A DNA stretch of 64,000 nucleotides, from assembly GCF_018143015.1 (NCBI RefSeq), contig NC_054749.1, positions 31,676,911-31,740,910 on the forward strand. Direction: 5' to 3'. The notes beneath the pieces are model-generated. The model made no database searches, was not told the DNA's origin, and worked only from the letters and a program-made list of their open reading frames with translations. Below, piece after piece: positions 25,601-35,100 of this stretch. How positions within the stretch are numbered: the stretch's first letter is position 1; the number at the start of each line of letters is the position of its first letter. This DNA is from Lytechinus variegatus (Eukaryota; Echinodermata; Echinoidea; Temnopleuroida; Toxopneustidae). The translations under genes were made by a program, and so were the position numbers.

Positions 25601-26218
25601 CTATTTGAGAGTCACAGCAGAGGACGGCTAGCAGACGCCGACGGGCGCGCGCATTTAGCGAGCACATCGTGATCGTTTAAACTATCGATAGTAACGACAG
25701 TGCATTAACAGGGACCCGCGATGTCTATGACTTTTTCGACCCATGTTGGTGCTATGAAATTGCTATTTTTTGCAGTTTAAATGAATTTTACGTAAGTTTT
25801 AAGTGGTTTCACATGACAAATTAGATATTAAGAAATTTTTTGATATCATTCTTGGGGACAACAAACACATTTTGAAATTCTTGTTGTCCTGCCTACCCTG
25901 GGTTATGACCCGGCCAAACATTCCGGTGAGCCCCGAGACCGCGACAGCCGACAGCGCCACGCGCCAGCCAGGCCAGACGCCCTTCCCATCGGCAGAGGAG
26001 TTGGTGAGATATCGATGCACAGGACATGACATAAAATAACGATTTTCACAATTCATCCACTTCAAACAATCATTCTTACTTGCGTGAGGGATTTCTCTCC
26101 ACCAAGCTTTATATAGCTGTATTACCCTTCTTCGTGCTTCATCTGGATTCTTTGACATAAACGGTTTCACTTGCCGTGCTACGGCCGCAGCCCTCGCTGC
26201 TTGATTAATGGACGCCAT
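16536..26218 (-). CDS. NDUFA6: NADH dehydrogenase 1 alpha subcomplex subunit 6 (NDUFA6), 3 coding exons
   Basis: On the minus strand, exons 26218-26080, 17943-17828 and 16664-16536 join in phase to 127 residues; the human protein is about 128. NDUFA6 is an accessory subunit of mitochondrial complex I of the LYR family, placed on the matrix arm, where LYR proteins bind acyl-ACP. Recognisable blocks: [19 protein letters not shown] (the LYR position reads LYK), [36 protein letters not shown], and [20 protein letters not shown] followed by DFLSKFYGG. The start used is MASINQ at 26218; an in-frame upstream ATG at 26257 would add 13 residues and fits the family less well. Intron 1 (8.1 kb) is unusually long and crowded with repeats. 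It is convergent with CANT1 and divergent from REXO5. Confidence 0.95.
17828..17943 (-). CDS. NDUFA6: NDUFA6 coding exon 2
   Basis: The acceptor TTTTACAG precedes TTCAACAATATCAG and the donor is AAAG before GTATGTG. It encodes QQYQLDITV to DMLVIK. Intron phases are 1 (5') and 0 (3'). Confidence 0.95.
18025..18070 (-). pseudogene. Partial duplicate of the 5' edge of NDUFA6 exon 2
   Basis: The 25 bases at 18025-18049 are identical to the first 25 bases of exon 2 (17919-17943), and the next 20 or so intronic bases are also similar. On the minus strand the acceptor AG of the true exon is replaced by AC in this copy, so it should not splice. It lies 106 bases upstream of the real exon edge. Confidence 0.8.
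18184..20460. mobile_element. Second, older and interrupted copy of the large palindromic element
   Basis: The palindrome centre near 18265 (GCCGTTTTGAAGAACAATTT facing its inverse) matches the centre of the element at 28829-29724. The right arm continues to TTCAAGGGTCGA near 18401, is broken by about 700 bp of other DNA, and resumes at about 19117 (GTTTACATGTGGA, GGGGTCTACGCAACATCAG, GGTAAGAAACG). The outer end CATGGAGTCCTCAAGACTA at 20441-20459 matches the terminus of the intact copy. The left arm is truncated. Divergence is much greater than between the two arms of the intact copy. Confidence 0.65.
20518..20874. mobile_element. MITE with GGGGCC-ATTGCACGAAAGGG ends
   Basis: The left end, GGGGCCAATTGCACGAAAGG then GACCGTCTTTCGTGTCGCCA, mirrors the right end GGCGACACGAAAGACGGTCC then CCCTTTCGTGCAATCAGCCCC. 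Terminal arms are about 65 bp. No coding region. Confidence 0.75.
20875..22620. other. NDUFA6 intron 1 sequence without recognised gene
   Basis: Moderately CpG-rich from 20890 to about 21350, then AT-rich. No conserved frame or clear repeat apart from a C run near 21938. Confidence 0.35.
22721..22971. mobile_element. hAT-like MITE, 251 bp, with G/C runs
   Basis: The ends are CATAGGCGGCGGAAG and the inverse of CATTGGTGGGGGAAG, flanked by a perfect 8-bp direct repeat CCAGGAAT (22713-22720 and 22972-22979). The interior contains G and C homopolymers. The surrounding open frame (22623-23066) reads through it but shows no family likeness. Confidence 0.8.
23724..24200. repeat. G/C-run repeat cluster
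   Basis: Starts CAGGGATGGTGGATCCAGGA and carries G runs at about 23750, 23805 and 23870, then a G run and a C run near 24155-24200. It resembles the hAT-like G/C-run elements, but I could not find a matching right terminus or target duplication. Confidence 0.45.
24674..24701 (+). repeat. Poly-C tract (about 28 nt)
   Basis: An uninterrupted run of C, read as a proline repeat in a spurious frame. Confidence 0.9.
24910..25440. repeat. Degenerate tandem repeat with the word TAGACCAAATGG
   Basis: Blocks beginning GTTGAAATTAGACC or GCTGAAATTAGACC occur at about 24914, 25070 and 25289. Each is followed by several AGACCAAATGG/CAATTAG words. The last two blocks are near-identical over about 110 bases. 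Confidence 0.75.
25440..25720. other. CpG-rich patch in NDUFA6 intron 1
   Basis: Two related segments (AGAGCCGTAGCAGACGACGG and AGAGTCACAGCAGAGGACGG) begin about 135 bases apart in a GC/CpG-rich block. This may be a regulatory patch or an old repeat. No exon is recognised. Confidence 0.35.
26080..26218 (-). CDS. NDUFA6: NDUFA6 coding exon 1
   Basis: Encodes [10 protein letters not shown] to REIPHA and ends CACGCA A before GTAAGAATG (phase 1). It is basic, with few acids at the N-terminus. Confidence 0.95.
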
Positions 26219-26594
26219 GTTTGTTTTGTACGGTATATGGACCGCTAATAAGGCCAAAATAAAGTATGATGATTATAAGCTAGAGATCTGCAATGTCTAC
26301 GAGTAAATACAACATGATGTATCATTTGAAGTCTTAAATCATCTCTTTCATCTGATATGAATTAGAATTATTTCTCATTCACGCATGAGTCAGTAAAAAG
26401 AATACCAAATGTCCGGGTTTGGGGGCAGTATCTGATTTAAAAAACGACCATGTCCAAAAATTTCAATTTCTGCCTTTTAATTTGACACCTGAATCAAATA
26501 AAATGGGGAAGAGAAAGCAAAGCTCTGTAACAGTTCCTTTGAAATAATGTTTGAATTCTAATAATTCTAGAAAATGAAAACTTAATGTTACAGG
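26219..26594 (-). promoter_or_regulatory. Upstream region of NDUFA6
   Basis: Immediate 5' flank of the NDUFA6 start. No canonical core-promoter motif can be assigned. A TTAA-family MITE begins 375 bases upstream. Confidence 0.3.
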
Positions 26595-27206
26595 CTTGGA
26601 CAAGTCCACCCCAACAAAAAATTGATTTGAATAAAAAGAGAAAAATCCAACAAGCATAAAACTGAAAATTTCATCAAAATCGGATGTAGAATAAGAAAGT
26701 TATGACATTTTAAAGTTTTGCTTAATTTCACTAAAATAGTTATATGCGCATCCTGGTCGGTATGCAGATGAGGGAACTGGTGACTCACTAGATTTCTTTT
26801 ATTTTTTATTAAATGAAATATGAAATGTTCTAATTTTCTGCTCATTGTCAACTGAAACAAAGTTTTATTTCTCCCCGAACATGTGGAATTAATGATTGCT
26901 TGATTAACATGTTCAGTCAAGTAGGCCAGTTCTTAAGTTATTGTCAAATCTGTAAGAAATATATTGTATAATTCAAACAATGAAAATCAAAAGAAATAGT
27001 GAATGAAGGACATCAATTCTCTCATAATTTGCATGTGACTAAATTGTGTACATAACTATTATGTGAAAAATAAGCGAAATTTTAAAATATCATAACTTCC
27101 TTAAGTTCCTTTCAATTTTGATGAAATTTTCAGCATTATATGCTTGTCTACCTTTTTGCTCTATTGGTTCTAATCAACATTTTTCTGAGGTGGACTTAAC
27201 CTTTAA
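26595..27206. mobile_element. Foldback MITE of the TTAAAGG-CAAGTCCACC family, copy 2
   Basis: The left end is GGACAAGTCCACCCCAAC and the right end GAGGTGGACTTAACCTTTAA. Facing inner blocks TTCATCAAAATCGGATGTA and ATTTTGATGAAATTTTCAG are shared with the copy at 5359-5954. Confidence 0.75.
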
Positions 27207-27330
27207 AACTCAGCTTTGTTGATAATCAGCCGTGCATAGAAGCACCATGTAATAACGCCTTAGAATTGTGTTCTTGTCTGTTTGTCGTATAGTATTTGCA
27301 AAAAGGCTATAATTCAGTAGTTAAGTTCAG

Positions 27331-28145
27331 TGGCATAATAAGCCAACAAAAATTTAGGGGGCTCGATATGGCGTATCATGTAACATTAATGAGAAGTTGG
27401 GAGCGAGAATAAATTTTGGCATTTTTATTTTAAAAATCCAAGTTTGTGACACTGACATAATATTTAGAAAATAATACCATATTTCACCCTCCTATCTTTT
27501 TCTTTCCTTATCTCTTTTATTTTCTCGGTCGTGAAAAACATGATGGGGGCAGGCCTTGGGGGGGGGCACTTCCATTGACGAGTGGATACCATGTGTGGTC
27601 GACCATGGGATTTTGAATTAAAAAGCACCCTAAACACGTATTTTCCATGTTCTGAAAATGCACCCCCTTAAGAAGTATTGGTGTGTGCCCCCTATACCCT
27701 TAACTAGTAGGCCTACTGGAAACAAAACAGTACCTTTGACAAGTATTCCCTGAATTAACCCCTTAACCAAGTACAACGATATCTTAATGGTTCTGTCATG
27801 GACATGTCATGATCATGCAGACATTCCGGCTTGAGGTTTACTTTCATTGGGTTCAGTACTCCCCCACATCTTGCTCAACTCGGACCCTATACATGTGTTA
27901 AGGCAAAAATATTTTTTAGTCTTTTTATACCCTCGCAAATTGGGTTGTAAACACATAGTTATCCTATATCGAAATGTACCCATTTTTCACTATTTTAGTG
28001 TTTTTGACACCCTCATACCTTATGTATATTATGTACCCTATCTTTAAAAGAGGTCCTTTTTTACGTGTTTCTTTGTTCACACATGGTAGTCACTTTTTAA
28101 TTTTAAGTGACCCCCCCCCCCCCTCGATCCGGGGTTGGCCTATAG
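27331..28145. repeat. G/C-run dispersed-repeat-like segment
   Basis: Starts CAGTGGCATAATAAGCC and holds GGGGGGCACTTCCATTGACG, words such as GCACCCTAAACACG, and a C run near 28110. The style matches the G/C-run elements elsewhere in the window; boundaries and class are not resolved. Confidence 0.4.
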
Positions 28146-28682
28146 AGTTGTGTATTTTTATATTGATTCCTTTCTTTTATTCTTATTACTGCATTCATCT
28201 TTGATTAGAGATTATAAAGAAATTGTATAACTTTTATTGTTTAATTTTGTTTCCACTTATTATTTTTTAACATTTTGGGGATAATCTAGGCCGGGGGATA
28301 TATGCGCCCCATGCGCATGTCTTTTCTATATTCTGGCCCTAAAGGCCGTCCATAGCTGTTCGTCAAACTCGGCATTGCGCATGTACTATGTGCATAAAGC
28401 ATTAAAGCTAAGCGTGTGAGTGAGCAGTGTCGGTGAGCCGACAACTTGTTGTAATTTTGGTAAGTAAAGTAAAAGCAAAGCAAAAGTAAAGTAAGCAATC
28501 AAATTCATTATCATTCTAGCTTTGTATCTGTTCAAGCGAAGTTACTGTATTTATTAGGGATACTTTGTTCTTAAACACGTCATGAATAAATATTTAGCGC
28601 AATGTCTTGTGAAAGTTAGATTTGTTTGCCTTGGTCCCATACACTGCAAAATATGTGTTGCAATTAACTTCGAGACTTTTTT

Positions 28683-28721
28683 GTTGTTGGCAGATGAAAG
28701 AATCTTTCATCTGCCAACAAC
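28683..28721. repeat. Perfect 18-bp hairpin
   Basis: GTTGTTGGCAGATGAAAG, a 3-base loop AAT, then the exact reverse complement. It stands alone, about 105 bases left of the large palindromic element. Confidence 0.9.
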
Positions 28722-28828
28722 TAAACGACAGTGACACAATTCAAAGACAGCCCATATGCAAAGGGAGTAGTTTTTGCCGTTCGCTGTTCAATTAAATTTA
28801 TATATACGGTATAAACCCTCGCCGGCAC

Positions 28829-29724
28829 TAGTCTTGAGGACGCAATGATGATGTGATTTTTTTAGATATGTCATATAGATATACTTCTTCATCATTGACG
28901 TCTTGACACTCTCCATAGTGTCTTCAGCGAAGGACCAAAACAAAGATGGATTCCCCCCAAAAATCCATCTTTTTCAACCGAAGTTAAGAGAATTCATTTA
29001 ATTTTATTAATTCTTACACCTTCCTACGCATTAGGCGTAGGAAGGTTTTAAATATTACTATTTAAAAATGTAAAAAAATGAAGATTTCTTACCTAACTGA
29101 TGCCGCGTAGACCCCTCGTTCCACATGTAAACAACGGAAATACAATAGCGTCGACCCTTGAACCGCTTATGTATGACGTACTTCCGGAAAGCAATGCCGT
29201 CTTAACGAACAATTTAGAGATAAAAAATCTTATTTAACAAATATTAAAATTTATTTCGTGATCATAAATAATTCATATCAATACATATAAATTATTTATG
29301 ATCACAAAATAAATTTCAATATTTGTTAAATAAGATTTTTTATCTCTAAATTGTTCGTTAAGACGGCATTGCTTTCCGGAAGTACGTCATACATAAGCGG
29401 TTCAAGGGTCGACGCTATTGTATTTCCGTTGTTTACATGTGGAACGAGGGGTCTACGCGGCATCAGTTAGGTAAGAAATCTTCATTTTTTACATTTTTAA
29501 ATAGTAATATATAAAACCTTCCTACGCATTAGGCGTAGGAAGGTGTAAGAATTAATAAAATTAAATGAATTCTCTTAACTTCGGTTTAAAAAGATGGATT
29601 TTTTGGGGGAATCCATCTTTGTTTTGGTCCTTCGCTGAAGACACTATGGAGAGAGTGTCAAGACGTCAATGATGAAGAAGTATATGACATATCTAAAAAA
29701 ATCATCATTGCGTCCTCAAGACTA
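28829..29724. mobile_element. 896-bp near-perfect palindromic (foldback, Mutator-like) element
   Basis: Two arms of about 440 bases mirror each other around 29276 with only a few mismatches and small gaps. The ends are TAGTCTTGAGGACG and its inverse. A perfect 9-bp target duplication CGCCGGCAC flanks it (28820-28828 and 29725-29733). A 9-bp duplication with long inverted repeats is typical of Mutator-like elements. Each arm contains smaller hairpins (CCTTCCTACGC-ATTA-GGCGTAGGAAGG), a CCGGAAGTACGTCA motif and, further out, CATCAGTTAG before GTAAGAAAT, which looks like an exon end with a splice donor. No transposase is present. Confidence 0.85.
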
Positions 29725-29976
29725 CGCCGGCACGGCCGGCTCAGTCAACTCAAGCTCAAGCCAGGTAGACAGCTGGCAGCCATCTGTTTCGAGGAGTTTT
29801 TTAACATTTTAAATTAAAAAAAAAAAAATTCCTTGTACACAGACGGCTCGCTATCTCGCAGCCACCATTAGGGCGTTAACAATGCAAAATCCCCCGGACG
29901 GGGCTCGTCGATTTTTGTCTTAAATTTAATTATATAAAAAGACTTGTAACAAAATAAAGATTATTATTCCGTATTG

Positions 29977-31244
29977 GCACTCATTCAATGAACAAGGTTA
30001 TAATATAACCTTGTTCTCAGTTATATCTCCATGTGTGAGAAAATAAGGGTGGCAATGTTTGGCTTATTTTCTATTTTTCTTTGGGGCAAATGCTTGATTT
30101 TTTTACACTGACAGTTTCCATTAGACCTGTTAATTCATACTGCTTGGCTCTCATTTAAATTTGATTCTTTATATCATTTTTTCTTAATTAAAAATTAGAG
30201 ATCAAAAAATGAAAATTTTCTTGCCATATTACTTTCCACCAATAGAGGGCGTACACAAAAATATGCCCAAAATTCAAGTTTTTGAGAGCTCTGGTGAATA
30301 CAAAAATTATTCCCACATTACTAATGATAAATAAATTAAAACTGTATGGAAATTAGTAATTTTGGTCACAAAAGTGATATTTTAATGATTTTTTAAAGTG
30401 TGTGCTCTATACATCATTGGCATACCATAGTCCTACCTGTAGATTCTCCACAGGCCAGATGGTAGCAGTGAACAAGTGCCGTATTGGCTTGAAATGCACC
30501 AAAACAGGGAAAAATAAACTTAATAGGGGAACAGTGACTTACTTTGGCTGTTGCGCAACTTCACTTCCGTTTTATCCGAACTTAATACATATGGCCTCGA
30601 GTCCCCTGTACAGACCGAGCTAGAACTTCGGTCTCTGTACTTTGATGAGTGGAGCCAATGGAGTTCAGCTGAACAACCAACATAACACTACCGAGACCGA
30701 AGCTTTTCGTCTAAGTCAAGGTAGCCAGGAGGCTCCTAGAGTTCACCCAAGAGTTCATTACCATCCTGCCCGTAGGGAATCTACAGGTAGGACTATGGTA
30801 TGCCAATGCTGTACACAGCACACAATTTGAAAAAATCAATAAAATATCACTTTTGTGACCCAAAATACTAATTTCTGTACAGTTTCAATTTATTTTTCAT
30901 TAGTTACTTGGGGGTGATTTTTTTATTCACCAGAGCACTTGAAAACTTGAATTTTTGGCATATTTGTGTACGCCCTCTATTAGTGGAAAGTAATATGGCA
31001 AGACAATTGTAGATCTTCAATCTCTATTTTCAATTAAGAAAAAATAATTAAAAGAATCAAATTTACTTAAGAGCCAATTTATATGATGAATAGCTGTAAT
31101 GGAACCTGACAGTGTCCAAAAATCAAGCATTTGTCCCAAATAAAAAGATGAAATAAGCCAAACATTGCCAACCTTATTTTACTTCACAGGGAGGAGTAAC
31201 AGAGAACAAGGTTATATCATAACCTTGTTCATGGAATGAGTGCC
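29977..31244. mobile_element. 1.27-kb long-inverted-repeat element
   Basis: The outer ends GGCACTCATTCAATGAACAAGG and the inverted GGCACTCATTCCATGAACAAGG begin arms of roughly 450 bases. Paired blocks include ACATTGCCA/TGGCAATGT-type words, TAGAGGGCGTACACAAA, and CATTGGCATACCATAGTCCT facing AGGACTATGGTATGCCAATG. Each end carries its own small palindrome (AACAAGGTTAT facing ATAACCTTGTT). The unpaired centre (about 30455-30770) includes CGGTCTCTGTAC words. No target duplication or coding region is seen. Confidence 0.8.
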
Positions 31245-32005
31245 TAGAGGCGAGAGTAAAATCATTTACTAACATATGCTTACCTGCACAGTGCCAGGAA
31301 TTCCTCCCCATTCATCTGCACGTAGGTCTACCATATGATGATGGCACACTAAAAAATATATTACCCTTCAAACTTGAGTTGCTTACTTTTTTGAGGGGTT
31401 TATATTACAAAGTAACATGAACAATCATGATTAGATCTAATCTGATGTAGGATGGAGGTTAGGTGTCTGGACACTTTAAAATTTTGAAACCTTCTTTTTG
31501 TCTTTAGATTGCACAAAAAAATATGAATTCAATACGGTAGTGGTAACTCTTTTTAATTTGTTCTCTGTAATGCCTATTAAAGATTTTACACCATTTGATG
31601 AAACTTTGCTTGTTAACTTTGATGAAGACAAGAATAAACATTTGACAAATTATTTTAGGTTATAGAAATTTGGAATGTATATATCATAAATTGTAAGTGT
31701 TCATAACATTTTATCAATCAAGTTTTAGCTTAATTTCTGCCCACACATTCTAAAATATCTGATGAATTTAAATTAGTCATTTAGTGTCACTTTTCACTTG
31801 GAAACAGGTGGTTCATTTCGTGAAAAAATAATCAGACTAATCAGGCAGAAAATGTAAAAAATAAAAGTTACAAAAAGCGTACTCATAGAGTTTTACTTAA
31901 CTTAGTTCAGTTCCCCTTTAAATCTGAAAAAACAGAACTAAGTTTGATCTTCAGATCCTTTTCATTATGTTTTATCAACTAGCCTACATTGTTGCATCAA
32001 GTGAT
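31245..32005 (+). promoter_or_regulatory. Upstream region of REXO5
   Basis: Between the inverted-repeat element and the chosen REXO5 start. AT-rich; no promoter motif can be assigned. A noncoding first exon could lie here. Confidence 0.3.
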
Positions 32006-32152
32006 ATGGGATCAGCAGAGGATCAAACCAAGTCAAGCAGGAAGCGTAAATCTGCCGATAGTTTGACTGCAACTGAAAAGGATGAGGAGTCAACTTCAGG
32101 AAACAAGCTAGCAAAGAAGCAGAAGAAAAATTGCAAAAAAGTGGGTGCTGAG
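32006..32152 (+). CDS. REXO5: REXO5 exon 1 (first coding exon)
   Basis: Encodes MGSAEDQTKSSRKRKSADSL to KKVGAE, with a basic nuclear-signal-like composition. Donor GAG before GTATTG, phase 0. An upstream in-frame ATG at 31967 exists but is judged less likely. Confidence 0.7.
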
Positions 32153-35100
32153 GTATTGATTTCATGCTATTACTTTTCTTAAGATATGACTGATCAATTT
32201 ATGATATATTAATATTTGAAAAATAAGTAATAAATATTTTATTATTGATATGCTTCAAGTGCAGTTTGAATTTTAACTTGGGTGGGAAGTAAAGTATGTT
32301 TTTAACAGAATGTAGTTCTGTCAAGTAAAAAGAAAGGACAAAATGGGGTTGAGTCAGCTATAGGCTATTCGGCTGACTCCACTACAAGTTTACTTTTTTC
32401 CAGATGTCAGAAGGAAAAAAAATTCCTTTAAAATGCTATGGCATGTAATCAGATATCCAAATGGTTACAAAAATAAAACAGTTTAATTATAACGTATTTT
32501 TTTATGTTATTGTTTGTTCCAGCAGGCTACAGTTCACAAAGGAACAAATAGTGCTTCAGTTCCATCACCTGAAGCCAAGCTAAAGTACTCTGCAGAACAA
32601 GTGGCTGAATTTAAGAAGAGAAAAGTTTATTTCCAGAAACAGAAGATGGTATGAAAGCAAGAAATTCCATAGAGTGATATTCTTTTGCTGCATTCGCATA
32701 TGTTTTCTGTTTGTGGTAACTCCTGTAGGAACTCGGCAGGACAGCATTTTTTGCTGGTAAACGCCAAGCTGGTATATAACCAATTACCTTGATATCTCAC
32801 TATTCATGAGTGGGTCATATGGCAATATAAAAGTAGCCATTAGAAGTTTGAATTTAATGTTTATCAGTACCTCTGTGAATGTTACAGATAGATATACTTG
32901 TATTTTGTAGGAATGAAATATTGATTTAGACAGTATAAATGTATTTTCACTTACATTCTGTAAATTTGTTCTCCTGTTTCCTATAGCAGGTTGAAAATTA
33001 TAATAATAAGTGTAAATCTAAAGTTCATGAGCATTTCTGCGAATACAACTTGGATGATATGAACATTTCTTATGACCATATGCCTGGACATTTGTTTCAT
33101 CCTCTATTCCTAGTTTAAAATAAACCCCTTTAAAATTCTGCAACTTAGATATTGAAAATTCACCACTGAAAAAAAAACATATTCCATTTCTTTACATTCC
33201 TGTATATATTTACCATGACTATGCATTCCATGATTATATTTTCATAACAAGTCACACACCATCATAAAGACATAAAGAGGAATAATGTCAACTGAACATT
33301 ATGATGATGAAGGAGCAATGAGAGTGGTATTACATCTCAAATTTGAGTTCATGAAATGTATTTTAGGGGCCTATACATGTATGTCAACCATGTTTTTATT
33401 TATTATTTCAGTATTATTTGAAATTCAATTGATATTGAAACATTTTCCATGATTTAGACCTCCACCGCCCCCCCCCCCCAAAAAAAAAAAATCATTACTG
33501 TACATTTTTTTGTCATTAAATGCAGTTCCCTCTCCAAATCATTTTCCTACTCTTTCTCTCTCTATCCTATTTAAGCTACAACCAAAGTTGTTTCTTGTTG
33601 AGAATACTCCCAGAATGAACGGCAGTCACATCTCACCCAATGGAAGTGATAAAGAAAAGAATATAAATTCACCAAAGACAAAAATACCAACAATACGTAA
33701 GAGAAAGGAGCCAGTAACACTTACTGAAGTCTTATATCTTCTGCAGTATGGATTGCTAGGGAATGCTGCAAGTTTTCAACCAAGGTATGGTACTGTGACA
33801 GTCTTTATAGGTAAAGAAATATAGAGACAGCAAACAAAGGGAGAAAGTGAAGGAGGGAGAGGGGGTGAGGTTGAGAGAGTCGGAGGTAAACTTTTTCAGC
33901 ATATTATGAGACCGGAAACTTATATGGGTAAACTTTTTAAAAAATTTAGTAAACCATCAATGGATGGATTTTGTACCTAATTATTTATTAATTGTGGAAA
34001 CTAGAATGGTATTTTACCTGGGATGTGAAAAAAATTAAAAATATATATGATTAGTATCTATATAGAGTGTTTTCCAGAGCAATGCATAAAAAATGCATAT
34101 CGTGGTCTGCATCATTTGCTTGTGCAATACAAGAGCGTATTGCACAAAGTTAAAAAATCTGACAAATATCCCATTGGCTACTGTAAAAAACTTGCTGTTA
34201 ATTTATGGTACCGTAATGAACAGTCTAATGCGCATGTATGAATGTATACAATTTACATCACACAAAATAATCATTACAATGCAATAAATATTGTAGAGTG
34301 CAGTAATACTAGATGACATCATAAAGAGCCAAATATAAGTCGCAGTATCCAGAGCGTACGCAGGGGGGGGTTCAGGGGTTAAACCTCCGCCCAAGAATAA
34401 AAAAAGACCCTTTTTTTTTTTGCTTGTCAATTTTTTAGGTACGAAACAACATAAAATTTGTGATATAGACTTTTTTGGGGGGGCTGTCAACATTCATTCA
34501 GCTTGAAACCCCCCCTTCAAAAATCCTGCGTACGCTACTGGCTGTATCAATCTTATGAAGTGGTGCTGTAATATCTGATTGTGATTGGTGACATGATTTG
34601 CTCAATCAAATTCTTGTAGGGAAATAACTATATTGGAAAGCTTCTTTTTTTTCATGAAATTCATGGAATATCGGCCCTAACTTGAGGAATATCTCTGGTA
34701 TCCCATTCTGAGAGCTCTATCCAATGTAATATAAACATTCTGCTTTAGCACTTAGCATACTGTGGAGCGTTGTGGCCCAGTGGATAAGTCTTCTGACTTT
34801 GAAACAGAGGGTCGTGGGTTCAAATCCCAGCCATGGCGTAATTTCCTTCAGCAAGAAATTTATCCACGTTGTGCTGCACTCGACCCAGGTGAGGTGAATG
34901 GGTACCCGGCAGGATTAATTCCTTGAATGCATGAGCGCTGAAAGGCAGCTTGAGCTGAAGCCGGGGTAATAATAATAACAACGCTCCTCGGAGTAGAATA
35001 TTTATAGATAGATGGCGCTATATAAATGCCTATTATTATTATTACTGGAATGAGGTTTGTAAGCTTTATGATATTTTTACCCCATTCATTGGATTCTGGT

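Noticed and set aside
25287-25667. Minus-strand 126-residue open frame
   Set aside because: It reads through the TAGACCAAATGG repeat and a CpG-rich patch; repetitive translation only.
34765-34840. Functional tRNA gene
   Set aside because: A and B boxes are present, but the fold is imperfect and a SINE body and (TTA)n tail follow, so it is a tRNA-derived SINE head.
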